From assembly GCF_900141915.1 (NCBI RefSeq), contig NZ_FQZG01000012.1, positions 17,856-81,855 of the forward strand: 64,000 nt of DNA, given 5' to 3'. Made by a program: the position numbers and the translations under genes. Of the stretch, positions 15,881 through 24,205 are shown one piece after another (positions within the stretch are counted from its first letter, which is position 1; each line of letters starts with the position of its first letter). Under the pieces are notes generated by a model that saw only the letters and a list, made by a program, of their open reading frames with translations, had not been told where the DNA came from and did no database searches. Source of the DNA: Tessaracoccus bendigoensis DSM 12906 (GTDB taxonomy: Bacteria > Actinomycetota > Actinomycetes > Propionibacteriales > Propionibacteriaceae).

Positions 15881-16858
15881 TTAAAGCGCCCGGAGATGTC
15901 TGCGTGGGCTGTCCAGCGACTGGCGCGCTGTGCGTAGTTCGTCGGCGAACGTGCTGGTGCCGTCAGCGGTCGCCAGGAACGAGGCGATCTGCTCGTCGGT
16001 GAGGTCGTTCGCCAGGATTTCGGCGTCGTAGTGCGTCCACCAGTCGTCAAGCTCGCTCCAGGTGGCGACGAACGCGCGCACCGGCCATCGCGCAGGCTCG
16101 GCCTCGCCTGCTGGGGCCGGGGCAGGGTTGTTCTGTCCTGCCTGGGCGCGGGCGATGGACTCACGCGCCACGGACTCCAGATCGGCGTCCTCGTCTGCGG
16201 CGTCGGTGACAGCGGCGCGGATGCGCTCGAAGCCGGGATGCACCGGGGCACCGGCGTCGATGCGTTTCAGTTCGGCAGCGGCGTCGCCGCGCACGGTAGC
16301 GGGCAGGGCGGCGTCGTCGGCGACGTGCCGCAGGTAGTCGATCTTGTCGAGCGTCTTGTAGGACGCGCCGCCGGGAATCATCGCGGCGGCTTGCTCGCTG
16401 GCCCGCCCGGTCTGCTCTGACGGTGCGGGAAACTTTCCCGCACCGTCAGTTCCGGGCTGGTTCTCCGCGCTGAACCGTGTCGCCGCTTGCCTGCGCGCGG
16501 CATCCTCGGCCATCAGGGTCTTCAGTTCCCGGTACAGCGCCGTCTTCTCGCTCGGGGTGAGGTCTTTGTGGAGCATGTTGTCGTCTTGCTCGGCCAACAG
16601 GTGACCGAGCCTGCCCGAGACGCCCGAGCGCACCCACACGCTCACCGTGCGCCAGCCGAGCAGCTTGATCGCCGCCAGCCGCCGCGCCCCGCACACCAGC
16701 ACCCCGTCGATGGTGACCGTCAACGGTTGCAGGAGGCCGTCACGGGCGATCGACTCCGCCAACGCGGTCAGGTCGCCCAGGTCGGTGCGGTGACGGTTGC
16801 CGACGATGATGGACTCGACGGTGCGGTCGAGTTCGATGTGCCCGGTGTGCCTGCTCAT
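15881..16858 (-). CDS. ParB/Spo0J-family partition or regulatory protein
   Basis: A 325-residue protein whose N-terminal 100 residues form a ParB domain. Visible features are a series matching box I (LAESIARDGLLQPLTVTIDG), the GARRLAAIKLLGW segment corresponding to the GERR/nucleotide-binding box II, and a following HTH-like region around residues 100-130 (DLTPSEKTALYRELKTLM). The middle segment contains GAGKFPAPSE, encoded by a 33-bp perfect palindrome. No parA is visible, so it may act in element maintenance, regulation or DNA processing rather than classical partition. It overlaps the upstream gene by four bases. Confidence 0.85.
   Translation of the reverse strand: MSRHTGHIELDRTVESIIVGNRHRTDLGDLTALAESIARDGLLQPLTVTIDGVLVCGARRLAAIKLLGWRTVSVWVRSGVSGRLGHLLAEQDDNMLHKDLTPSEKTALYRELKTLMAEDAARRQAATRFSAENQPGTDGAGKFPAPSEQTGRASEQAAAMIPGGASYKTLDKIDYLRHVADDAALPATVRGDAAAELKRIDAGAPVHPGFERIRAAVTDAADEDADLESVARESIARAQAGQNNPAPAPAGEAEPARWPVRAFVATWSELDDWWTHYDAEILANDLTDEQIASFLATADGTSTFADELRTARQSLDSPRRHLRAL
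16417..16449. repeat. 33-bp perfect palindrome inside the ParB gene
   Basis: Two perfect 16-bp arms, CTGACGGTGCGGGAAA and its complement, separated by a single C. The palindrome lies wholly in coding sequence and encodes the GAGKFPAPSE segment. It is much longer than expected by chance and has the form of a protein-binding centromere-like site or a cruciform. A parS-like site or autoregulatory operator is possible. Confidence 0.85.
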
Positions 16859-17703
16859 GACCGGCCCCCACGCTTTGGGGCCGCGAGCGAGATCATCAGC
16901 ACGAGATCGTCGTCGCGCAGCAGGACGCGCAGGTTCTCACCGATCAGCAGCCGCAGCAGGATGCCTCGCCCGGCAGCGGTCGCGGCGTAAGCCGGGCTGG
17001 GATGCCCGAGCAGCGCTTTCAGCAGCGCTGTCCACGCGGTGCTGTTCACGTCGAGCAGGGCGCGGGCGTGCTTGTCGCGTCGCAGCGCTTCATAGGCGCT
17101 TTGGCGGCTTCCTGCTCGGGCGAGCGCCTGGCAGATGTGCTCGACCCCGGCTCGGGCGATATGCGGGGGCCAGCCCAGCAGCGTAAACAGTGCGATGGCG
17201 TCTTCGACCGCTGAGCCCGCCGAGCAGCACGCCGTCGAACTCGATGGTTCCTCGGTGCTGAGCGGGTCGGGGTCGGTGACGTGGAACGCCGAGTGGTAGT
17301 CCGTCAGTGGGTTCTCCCGATCCGACAGCCGCTCGGCGTCGTGGAACGCCGAGTAGTGCGGACGCCGCGCTTGATGCACCGAGCACAACAGGCCCTGCCC
17401 ACGTTCCTCGGCGATGCAGGTGATCTGCACCGCGTGGGTGACCACGCCCCAGGGGTCGTTCGCGGTGCGCGCGGCCTTGGTGCGCATCACATCGAACGCG
17501 GCACTGGCTGCCTCCCACGGGTCGAGGCCGTGCTTGCGAGCCAGCGCCCCGTACTTGTCGGCGGCGTAGGCCATCAGGTCAGCGACCACCGGGTCGGACT
17601 GCCACGCGCCGGGGCCGCCTTCGTGCAATCGGTTCAGCAGAGTCCGCAAGCCCTCGCTGCGGGTGAAGTCTTCCGGTTCACAGAATGCCGTGCGGGTCGT
17701 CAT
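16855..17703 (-). CDS. Conserved element protein of unknown function, 282 residues
   Basis: Starts at ATG 17703 with AGGAGGT upstream; an earlier in-frame start would add a shadow sequence. The product is soluble. It has a helical N-terminus (EGLRTLLNRLHEGG), a central segment with WGVVTHAVQITCIAEERGQG and a histidine-rich stretch (PHYSAFHDAE, DYHSAFHVTD), and a helical C-terminus. The repeated YHSAFH/HYSAFH motif is distinctive and might bind metal, but I recognise no family. It is coupled to the ParB gene by a 4-base overlap, so the two may act together. Confidence 0.72.
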   Translation of the reverse strand: MTTRTAFCEPEDFTRSEGLRTLLNRLHEGGPGAWQSDPVVADLMAYAADKYGALARKHGLDPWEAASAAFDVMRTKAARTANDPWGVVTHAVQITCIAEERGQGLLCSVHQARRPHYSAFHDAERLSDRENPLTDYHSAFHVTDPDPLSTEEPSSSTACCSAGSAVEDAIALFTLLGWPPHIARAGVEHICQALARAGSRQSAYEALRRDKHARALLDVNSTAWTALLKALLGHPSPAYAATAAGRGILLRLLIGENLRVLLRDDDLVLMISLAAPKRGGRS

Positions 17704-17794
17704 GATGGCACCTCCTGATGGTGAGGTGCACAGGGCTGGCCGTCGTGTCGGGGGCGGTCGGGCGTTAGTTGTCGAGTCATCGCCATTCACCGCT

Positions 17795-18256
17795 TCACGA
17801 CTTCCCGACCGCAGCCCTGATCGGCGCGTGGTGCTGGGCGCCGTGCCCGAACGCCGACAGCGGCGACAGCCGCTTGGCCCGGTCACCGAGGTTCCGCATC
17901 CCGGCCACGAGTGGTTCGCGAGCCTTGCGCGACATCTCGACTTCCATGTCGATGCCCCGCCCGGCCAGCGATGCCGTGTTGCGGGCGATCAGATCGGTGG
18001 GCCGCACCCACTCGATACCGCGCGCCCGGTGTTCCTCGAGTTTCTGCTCGACCTCTGCCGCCTCAGCTGCATCGGCCGTCTCGTCAGTCGTGGGGGTCTC
18101 GACCGTGGTGTTCTTGCGCTGGGTCACGTCGGCGGCGGCGACCGCCTCGGGCACCTGCCGAACCTCGCTGCGGTCTTCCGGCATCTCCGGTTCGGGCACA
18201 TCCTCGACGCGCCAGTCCTCGTACCCGTGTGCCTGCTCTCGCGGGTCGATGTTCAT
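17795..18256 (-). CDS. Small acidic element protein of unknown function, 153 residues
   Basis: Starts at ATG 18256, overlapping the stop of the DUF2637 gene by four bases. The N-terminal half is very acidic (VEDVPEPEMPEDRSEV), with a Glu/Ala helix (DETADAAEAAEVEQKLEEH), probably extended. The C-terminal half is basic (EMSRKAREPLVAGMRNLGDRAKRL) and ends in IRAAVGKS. This charge split suggests an adaptor that contacts DNA or another protein. No known domain is recognised. It belongs to the primase-ParB replication/maintenance block. Confidence 0.7.
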   Translation of the reverse strand: MNIDPREQAHGYEDWRVEDVPEPEMPEDRSEVRQVPEAVAAADVTQRKNTTVETPTTDETADAAEAAEVEQKLEEHRARGIEWVRPTDLIARNTASLAGRGIDMEVEMSRKAREPLVAGMRNLGDRAKRLSPLSAFGHGAQHHAPIRAAVGKS

Positions 18257-18930
18257 GATGTTGTCTCCATCTCTGTTGTGGTTTCCGGTTCCTCGACCGG
18301 CGGGGCAAACCAACGGCCCACCGTCGAGGCGTGTACGCCGAGCTCGTCGGCGATGGCCTTGTTCGACCACCCGGCCTCGCGCAGCCAAGCGGCACGTTCA
18401 CGCCGCCCCAGCACCAGCTCGGCCTCCGGCTCGGCGTCCGGCGCTGCTTCGGACTCGATCGCGGCCAGGGGTTCTGTCGCAGCGGGTAGCTCGGACGGTG
18501 CCTGCGCCGTGCTCGGCGGCGCGGCGGTCGAGCGGGTGAGGACGACGGTGAGGTGCGTGCTGGCGAGCAGCACCAGCGGCGGCACCGCAGCGACTGTCGC
18601 GGCGAGCATCGCGGGCACGCTGGCATCCGCAGCGACGACCGCGTGCAGAGCGTTCGCAGCCACCGAGACGAGTGCCCCGCAGATCAGCAGCGCCCACGGA
18701 TACCAGGCACCCCTGCGACCATCGAGAGCGACAACTGCGATGGTGGAGACCACGATCAAGCCGTCCACGAGCAAAGGCCAGATCCACGCCTGCCCCGGCG
18801 CGATACCCGACCGGGCCGCGAGGTCTGCCAGAGCCATGAATGAGAGCCAGAACGCGCCGATACCAATCAGCACAGTGCCGGTCGCGGCGGTAACTACCGC
18901 CCAACCCCATGCCGGTCGTCGCGCGCTCAT
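18253..18930 (-). CDS. DUF2637 (Spd-like) membrane protein with a C-terminal helix-turn-helix
   Basis: Starts at ATG 18930 (the start shares one base with the primase stop); 225 residues. Four hydrophobic segments span about residues 10-125, including GWAVVTAATGTVLIGIGAF and AWIWPLLVDGLIVVSTIAVV. This is the DUF2637 pattern found in spread (Spd) proteins of Streptomyces plasmids. After an acidic Ala/Glu linker, the C-terminus has a homeodomain-like helix-turn-helix (LREAGWSNKAIADELGVHAS). A membrane protein carrying a DNA-binding tail could tether element DNA to the membrane or to septal structures. That role is inferred. Confidence 0.82.
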   Translation of the reverse strand: MSARRPAWGWAVVTAATGTVLIGIGAFWLSFMALADLAARSGIAPGQAWIWPLLVDGLIVVSTIAVVALDGRRGAWYPWALLICGALVSVAANALHAVVAADASVPAMLAATVAAVPPLVLLASTHLTVVLTRSTAAPPSTAQAPSELPAATEPLAAIESEAAPDAEPEAELVLGRRERAAWLREAGWSNKAIADELGVHASTVGRWFAPPVEEPETTTEMETTS

Positions 18931-19895
18931 CACAGCCCCCGACCACTCACCGAGACCGGCGGCTCGTTGTGGGCGAACCCGGAACCCGTCTGGCGTACCG
19001 GGGCGCGACGACGCGGCCCGTAGGTGCTGACGTGGCGATACGCCGAACCGACTGTTCGGGTGATCTCGTGCTCGCCCAGACCGGACTGGCCCGCTGCCGG
19101 GCCGAGCGCGTTGAGCGCTTCGCGGGGCGAGTGGCCGTGCTCGGCCATACGGCACGCGGCCTTGAACAACCCCAGGTTGCGTTCGCCCTCGGGCCTGCGA
19201 GCCACCTGCGAAGCGAGCCGAGCAACGTCCAGCGGACAGCCGCCCGGTGGTTCCGGCGCGGGCACGTACTTCGGGCGCGGGTCGAGGAAGTCGCGCAGCC
19301 GCTGCGCCGCCAGCGGCACCACCAGCCCTCCGGCAACGGCCTCGACTCGGTATGAAGTCGGGTGACCGTCGATCGTGCGCTGCGAGGGAGGCACGATGAT
19401 GTAGCCGCCGTCACCCCGAAAGTCGATACCCGCTCGGCCCACTTGCCACGACCGCTGCTCGCGCCCAGCGTCCGCGGGGTAATACAGATGCCTGCCGCCA
19501 GTGGGCGTGGTCACGACCGCCAACGGCTCCGGCAGCAGCCCGGAGCGTGCGGCGCGTCCGAACGCGGCGTACCCGTCGACCTTGTGTACGTCAACGTCGA
19601 CGACGACCACACCCGAGGCTGCACCGGTTGGGATGGCAAGGTTCGCGCGAGGCCGCTGCCGCCACCACGCCTCCACTTGCCCGGCATCGGTGATCGCCTC
19701 GTGGAAACCGCGCTCGGGAATCGGACGCTTCCCGCCTTGCGCGCACGGGAACACCGGCACATCGAGACGGGCCAGCTCGCGCGCGACGAGTGGCAGCGGC
19801 ACACTCTCGCCGAGCCGGTAGAAGATCGCAGCGACCGCCGAGGCCCGACGCGCGATCAGATCGTGCGCCGCGCGAGCGTCGCGTACCTCAGCCAT
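18930..19895 (-). CDS. Bifunctional DNA primase/polymerase (prim-pol) of the element
   Basis: A 321-residue archaeo-eukaryotic-type primase. The prim-pol core shows FPCAQGGKRPIPERGFHEA (substrate-binding basic segment), the metal-binding VVVVDVDVH with a paired Asp (about residues 97-105), and GGRHLYY with the conserved His (about 137-143). The C-terminal region (ARRPEGERNLGLFKAACRMAEHG) matches the helical accessory part of such proteins. It is the first gene of the long leftward block, with GGAGG eight bases before ATG 19895. It probably primes replication of the excised or transferred single strand. Confidence 0.88.
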   Translation of the reverse strand: MAEVRDARAAHDLIARRASAVAAIFYRLGESVPLPLVARELARLDVPVFPCAQGGKRPIPERGFHEAITDAGQVEAWWRQRPRANLAIPTGAASGVVVVDVDVHKVDGYAAFGRAARSGLLPEPLAVVTTPTGGRHLYYPADAGREQRSWQVGRAGIDFRGDGGYIIVPPSQRTIDGHPTSYRVEAVAGGLVVPLAAQRLRDFLDPRPKYVPAPEPPGGCPLDVARLASQVARRPEGERNLGLFKAACRMAEHGHSPREALNALGPAAGQSGLGEHEITRTVGSAYRHVSTYGPRRRAPVRQTGSGFAHNEPPVSVSGRGL

Positions 19896-19919
19896 CGCCA
19901 GGCCTCCCTTCCGCCGGAT

Positions 19920-19939
19920 GCCACCCGCCAGTGGGTGGC
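19920..19939. repeat. Short hairpin upstream of the primase-led gene block
   Basis: Perfect 7-bp arms GCCACCC / GGGTGGC with a 6-base loop, 25 bases upstream of the primase start. It may be part of the operon leader or a regulatory site. No clear -35/-10 pair is seen nearby. Confidence 0.4.
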
Positions 19940-20000
19940 CGTACGACCGTGAGGTGCGTCGGGAGGTTCAGGAAGACGAGACGGACAAGGAATCGAGACT

Positions 20001-20114
20001 GTGACCATCAGGCTTCGTGAAGAACCCGACGAGTCTGTACCGGACTACCAGGCAAAACCGGCCCGGAACGGGCGAGCGCCGATGGTCTCGATAATGCGGC
20101 TCAGGGTTGGGTGA
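20001..20114 (+). CDS. Possible 37-residue peptide (doubtful)
   Basis: A GTG-started ORF encoding VTIRLREEPDESVPDYQAKP and 17 further residues, in the divergent spacer between the primase and AraC genes. An AAGGA lies 11-12 bases upstream. Amino-acid use is protein-like, but the ORF is short and the spacer may simply be a promoter region. Confidence 0.2.
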   Translation: MTIRLREEPDESVPDYQAKPARNGRAPMVSIMRLRVG

Positions 20115-20127
20115 TCGAGTACACCGC

Positions 20128-21072
20128 TCAGGCGGTGAACGCCCGCCGCATCTGCCTGTAGTAGCCCGGTGTGACGCCCACGTACTCGCGGAAGAGTCGG
20201 GTCGCGTGACTGCGGGAGTGCCAGCCCACGCGCTGTATCGCGGCGGCGACGGTGAGGTCGGTCTCTCGCAAGTATTTTGCCAGAAGCTCCGCCCGAATCA
20301 TCGTCAAGAACGCCAACGGTGTCTTGCCGTATGCCTCGATGAACACGCTGCTTAAGCGCGAGGGCGACAGGTGAACCTCAGCAGCGAGGTCGTCGAGCGA
20401 CCACCGCTGCTCCGGTCGCTCGCGCAGCAGCTGCGCGACGTGGCGAACCTCAGCCCGCAAGGGGGCGAAGCGTCGATCACGAGGGAGGGCGGGCCGGATA
20501 TGCGCACGCTGAGATGCTGAGAGGCGCACAGGTGAGACCTTGATGTACGGGGCAATCACGTAGGCGATCTGGAACCACAGCGCCTGCATCCGCAAGTAGT
20601 GGCGTACGGGGTGCCCGTCGACGCTGAGCCGCACCATCTCATCGAGCCACGGCATCAGCATCCCCGCCCGGTCTTCGCCGAGGCGCAAGATCTGTGCTGG
20701 CTCGGTGTAGATCGTCTCGGCGAACCCTTGCGCGCTCAGCCGGTCATCGAGGAATGCCGCGTATTGCCAGCGCAGTTGGTCAAGCAGGAAATCGGTGTCG
20801 GCGTAGATAGTCGTGACCGTGACGTGGCCCTCGGGTTCTGACCCGCAGAGCACGTTCGCGCCCAGCATCACCACGTCACCGGCCTTGACCGGTTGTTGCC
20901 CGAACTCGGAGAACAGGAACGCCGAGCCATCGCGCACGATGATGAACTTCACACAGTCATACGCCACCGGCAGCACAGGGCGATACATAGTTCGAGTTCG
21001 CGCCACCAAAGGCGCGTACGGTCCGGCCTGAGGCTCGGACGAACGCGCTCGTCGAAGTTCTGATGCCCTCAT
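20128..21072 (-). CDS. AraC-family transcriptional regulator
   Basis: A 314-residue regulator. The N-terminal half is a cupin-like ligand-sensing region (VKFIIVRDGSAFLFSEFG and following). The C-terminal 100 residues contain two helix-turn-helix motifs: WSLDDLAAEVHLSPSRLSSVF and LTVAAAIQRVGWHSRSHATR, followed by FREYVGVTPGYYRQ, the canonical AraC tail. It lies between the transfer/maintenance block and the MFS-ABC-F resistance operon, so either could be its target. No ligand can be named. The upstream start at 21072 is kept because no better ribosome site was evident. Confidence 0.88.
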   Translation of the reverse strand: MRASELRRARSSEPQAGPYAPLVARTRTMYRPVLPVAYDCVKFIIVRDGSAFLFSEFGQQPVKAGDVVMLGANVLCGSEPEGHVTVTTIYADTDFLLDQLRWQYAAFLDDRLSAQGFAETIYTEPAQILRLGEDRAGMLMPWLDEMVRLSVDGHPVRHYLRMQALWFQIAYVIAPYIKVSPVRLSASQRAHIRPALPRDRRFAPLRAEVRHVAQLLRERPEQRWSLDDLAAEVHLSPSRLSSVFIEAYGKTPLAFLTMIRAELLAKYLRETDLTVAAAIQRVGWHSRSHATRLFREYVGVTPGYYRQMRRAFTA

Positions 21073-21116
21073 GTATGCCGACTGATGGCGGAGATCGACG
21101 CTATCTGTTCCGTGGT

Positions 21117-22385
21117 CTACATGGCATCCAGCGGACGTCCCGCTTCAGCTTGTCTCATACGTCCCGCGGTCAGCGCGATCACAGCGAGCAGAGGGGGAAG
21201 CACTCCCGAAACCACGAAGATCACCGGAACTGGGACGAGTAGAGATAGCGGGCCTGCAATAGCTATGGAAACGGGCATGAACGCGATCGAGACGAAGAAG
21301 TCAAGGCTTGCGACGCGACCGATCATGTCGAGGGGAACGAGCCGTTGCAGCAGGGTTCCCCAGATCACGACCCCGGCCCCTGTGGCGGCTCCGACGATGA
21401 ACAGGGCCGCAAGCATCACGATCAGACTGTCGGCTATTCCTATTGCCACGAGGGGCAAAGTGCCGCCGCCCCAGCAGGCGATCATGAACGTGAGGTAGCG
21501 GCGCGGGAGTCTCAGCGATGACACGACCAACGAGCCGACAGCTCCGCCGATGCCGAATGCGGCCAGCAGGAAGCCAAAGGTCGCTTCGGCGTCCTCGAAT
21601 CGGTCGCGGGTCAGGAACGGCAGGAGCACTTCGATCGGCCCCTGAATGATGAGCGCGAGCGAGGAACCGAAGATCAGTGTCCACAGTAGCCAGCGGGTGC
21701 CGACCACATAGCGAATGCCCGCACGGAGATCGCCCCACATGCTGGTTCGATCCTCTGGCGCTACCGGTTCGTCCAGATGTTCACGGCGGCTGAGGAACAG
21801 GGTGATGATGAACGCGACCGTGTACGAGGCCGCAACGATCACCGCTCCGATGGCGGGGAAGAACAAGCCGACGACGATTCCGCCGAGTGCAGGTCCGAGG
21901 CCCTGCCCGAGGGTCGGCCGGAGCGCACCTTCGAGGCCGTTCGCGGCGAGAAGCTGCTCAGGTGGAAGCACCTGGGGCAGATAAGAGCTGTAAGCCGGGT
22001 AGAAGAACGCGCTTCCGGCACCCATCGCGAACGAAGCGACGGCGACGTGCCATAGTTCGATAGTCCCAGTCAGCGACAGGGCAGCTACCGCGGACATGAT
22101 CGCGGCGGTGCCGCCTTGCACGGTGATGATGATGCGGCGCTTGGAGAAACGGTCGGCGACCACTCCGCCAAGCATGGAGAACACGAACAGGCCCAGGCTC
22201 ATCCCGGTTGCCACCGCTGAGAGCGCTAGCGGACTGTCGTTCAACGCGATCACCTGGAAGACCATCACGATCGTCCACACGCCGGTGCCGAAGACCTCGA
22301 TGCCGACGGCGGCGAACAGGAGGCGGTAGTCGCGCGTCGCAAGAGGCCGAATGGAGCGCAGCAGGTTCAGCTTCTTCTCGGTCAT
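21117..22385 (-). CDS. MFS efflux transporter (Mef/EntS-like, MFS_3)
   Basis: A 422-residue transporter with about 12 hydrophobic segments. The MFS loop 2-3 signature appears as GGVVADRFSKRRIII near residue 74. The overall pattern, including FYPAYSSYLPQVLPPEQLLAANGLEGALRP, is that of macrolide-efflux-type and enterobactin-exporter-type MFS_3 proteins. Its start overlaps the ABC-F stop by four bases, so both are translated from one message. The mef-like plus msr-like arrangement suggests export of a macrolide or another ribosome-targeting drug. The exact substrate cannot be deduced. Confidence 0.88.
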   Translation of the reverse strand: MTEKKLNLLRSIRPLATRDYRLLFAAVGIEVFGTGVWTIVMVFQVIALNDSPLALSAVATGMSLGLFVFSMLGGVVADRFSKRRIIITVQGGTAAIMSAVAALSLTGTIELWHVAVASFAMGAGSAFFYPAYSSYLPQVLPPEQLLAANGLEGALRPTLGQGLGPALGGIVVGLFFPAIGAVIVAASYTVAFIITLFLSRREHLDEPVAPEDRTSMWGDLRAGIRYVVGTRWLLWTLIFGSSLALIIQGPIEVLLPFLTRDRFEDAEATFGFLLAAFGIGGAVGSLVVSSLRLPRRYLTFMIACWGGGTLPLVAIGIADSLIVMLAALFIVGAATGAGVVIWGTLLQRLVPLDMIGRVASLDFFVSIAFMPVSIAIAGPLSLLVPVPVIFVVSGVLPPLLAVIALTAGRMRQAEAGRPLDAM

Positions 22386-24037
22386 ACCGGCACCGCGCTT
22401 CCGGCCATCGCCGACAGGTCGATGCTCGGCCAGTCGGCCACATCACGCAGGAGTTGCCGGTCGTGAGAAGAGACGACGACGGCTGCTTGGGTTGCCCCCA
22501 GCGCTTCGGTGAGTTCGTCGACGAGGGCGATGGAGAGATGGTTCGTCGGTTCGTCCAAGAGCAGGACATGGGGGCGCGCGGCGAGTACCAGCGCCAGATC
22601 GAGACGTCGTTGTTGCCCCATCGACAGCTCGCCCACCCGCTTGCTCAGCTCTCGCGGTTTCAGGAGGCCGAGCTGCGACACCCCGACCGCATCCGAGGAC
22701 GGCACGATCCCGGCAGCAACGAGCGCATCGAGGTACGTTTCGTAGACCTCGCTCGCTCGCCGTTCGGGCGGCAGGTCGGACTCCTGGCGAAGAAACCCCA
22801 GGCGCGTCGTGCGGGGTTTGCGCACCACGCCGGTGTCTGGCGCAAGGTCTCCGCCAGCAACTTTGAGAAGGGTGGATTTTCCTGTTCCGTTTGGGCCGGT
22901 CACGACGAGCCTGCCGCGGTGCGACAGTGAGAACGACACTGGACTGCGAAGCCGTTCAGTGACGCTGACGTTCTCGACGCTTAGCAGCGCCGCGCCGGTT
23001 CGGGTGCGCAGTTCGGGGAAGCGGAACACCTGGGGCGGCTCGGGCACGGTGATCGCGTGCGCTTCGAGTGCCTCTCGGCGTCGGTGGACGTTCTGCACGA
23101 GGCCACCGGCTCTCGTGGCGCGCCCGTGCTTGTTGGTGCCCTTCTCCGGGCGCCATCCTGAGACGAGCCGGTTCTGGGCGGCGCTGAGGCTGTCTTGCAG
23201 CCGCGCACGCTCGGCCTGCTGCTTGTCGTACTCCTGTTCCCAGCGCTCCCGCTCGGCCAGTCGTCCTTCCCTGTAGCCCAAGTAGCCGTTCCCGTACACG
23301 CGCAACCGCTCGTCCGGAGTTGGATCAAGATCGACGATGGTCTCGGCGAAGTCCGACAAGAGTGCCCGGTCATGGCTCACGACCACGACACCGCCGTTGC
23401 GGGATCGCAGCTGGGCGGTCAAGAACTCGAGCCCGCTGCGGTCGAGATGGTTTGTCGGCTCATCGAGTAGCAGGAAGTCGTCGTCAGCGCCCAGAAGACA
23501 GGCCAGGCGCACGCGGTAGCGTTGCCCGACTGACAACTCCGCGAGCGGCCTAGTCGTGTCGGTTTCTGCGTCGAGTGCTTCGAGTGCGATTCGGACGCGT
23601 CTCTCAGCATCCCAGGCGTCGAGTGCTTCGGCGTGCTCCAGAGCGGACGCGTATTCCGCTTCGGCGTCTGCGGTGCCGTCGACGAGTGCGTGGCTAGCAG
23701 CGTCGAGTCTCGCCAATGCCGCAAGGGGCTCGGCGATTGCTTCTGCGATGGCCTGCCCGACGGTGCGCTGGTCGGAGGCATCCATCTCCTGCTCCGCGAC
23801 ACCGATCGTGCCGATGCGCTGCACCGTGCCGCTATCGGGAGTGAGCGTGCCTGCAAGCACGTGCAGAAGGGTGGACTTGCCTCGTCCATTTTCCCCGACG
23901 ATCGCGACACGCGAAGCGGGGGTGACGGTGAGGTCAGCGTGACTAAGAACCGGGGTGACGCCCCGTAAGACGGAGACGTCGGAAGCGATGAGTTGCGCGC
24001 GAGCGCGCGCGGGAACAGGGTGAGTAGCGGTGTGCAT
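22382..24037 (-). CDS. ABC-F ribosomal-protection-type protein (antibiotic resistance subfamily)
   Basis: Starts at ATG 24037 with AAGGA six bases upstream; 551 residues. It has two ABC domains and no membrane segment. Domain 1 has Walker A GENGRGKST, signature LSVGQRYRV and Walker B LLLDEPTNHLD. Domain 2 has GPNGTGKST, LSMGQQRR and LLLDEPTNHL. The linker (YDKQQAERARLQDSLSAAQN) is the helical element that reaches toward the ribosomal peptidyl-transferase centre in such proteins. Actinobacterial relatives protect ribosomes from macrolides, lincosamides or related drugs. Expression is probably controlled by the upstream MHLYFL leader ORF and attenuator. The MFS gene is coupled downstream. Confidence 0.88.
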   Translation of the reverse strand: MHTATHPVPARARAQLIASDVSVLRGVTPVLSHADLTVTPASRVAIVGENGRGKSTLLHVLAGTLTPDSGTVQRIGTIGVAEQEMDASDQRTVGQAIAEAIAEPLAALARLDAASHALVDGTADAEAEYASALEHAEALDAWDAERRVRIALEALDAETDTTRPLAELSVGQRYRVRLACLLGADDDFLLLDEPTNHLDRSGLEFLTAQLRSRNGGVVVVSHDRALLSDFAETIVDLDPTPDERLRVYGNGYLGYREGRLAERERWEQEYDKQQAERARLQDSLSAAQNRLVSGWRPEKGTNKHGRATRAGGLVQNVHRRREALEAHAITVPEPPQVFRFPELRTRTGAALLSVENVSVTERLRSPVSFSLSHRGRLVVTGPNGTGKSTLLKVAGGDLAPDTGVVRKPRTTRLGFLRQESDLPPERRASEVYETYLDALVAAGIVPSSDAVGVSQLGLLKPRELSKRVGELSMGQQRRLDLALVLAARPHVLLLDEPTNHLSIALVDELTEALGATQAAVVVSSHDRQLLRDVADWPSIDLSAMAGSAVPV

Positions 24038-24096
24038 TTGAATCCTTGAAAAGGGCGCACCACAAGCCGAGAGCGTCAGCAAATGGGTACACGAAA

Positions 24097-24181
24097 TGAC
24101 GGCGACCCGAAAGGGTCAGAACGAGTCGCTTCCGCAGGCCCGGAGATACTCAACGAGCGCGGTCAGCTAGCTCAGCCGTCA
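24097..24181 (-). promoter_or_regulatory. Attenuator-like structure upstream of the ABC-F gene
   Basis: On the minus-strand transcript, TGACGGC (24181-24175), which begins with the stop codon of the MHLYFL leader ORF, is complementary to GCCGTCA at 24103-24097. Just before the second arm is a small hairpin, GACCC-TTTC-GGGTC (24117-24104). A ribosome stalled on the leader would cover the first arm and change folding, the logic of translational or transcriptional attenuation of erm and msr genes. The pairing is seen in sequence; the mechanism is inferred. Confidence 0.6.
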
Positions 24182-24199
24182 CAGGAAGTACAAATGCAT
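24179..24199 (-). CDS. Leader peptide MHLYFL controlling the ABC-F/MFS operon
   Basis: A six-codon ORF, Met-His-Leu-Tyr-Phe-Leu-stop, 140 bases upstream of the ABC-F start on the same strand. It resembles the short hydrophobic leaders of ribosome-protection genes, such as MYLIFM of msrD, which stall ribosomes in the presence of macrolides. Its ATG lies seven bases after a TATACT -10 box, so the message would start at or next to the ATG, making it leaderless or nearly so. Its stop codon overlaps one arm of a downstream inverted repeat. Identity is inferred from composition, position and structure. Confidence 0.65.
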   Translation of the reverse strand: MHLYFL

Positions 24200-24205
24200 A
24201 GGGCT

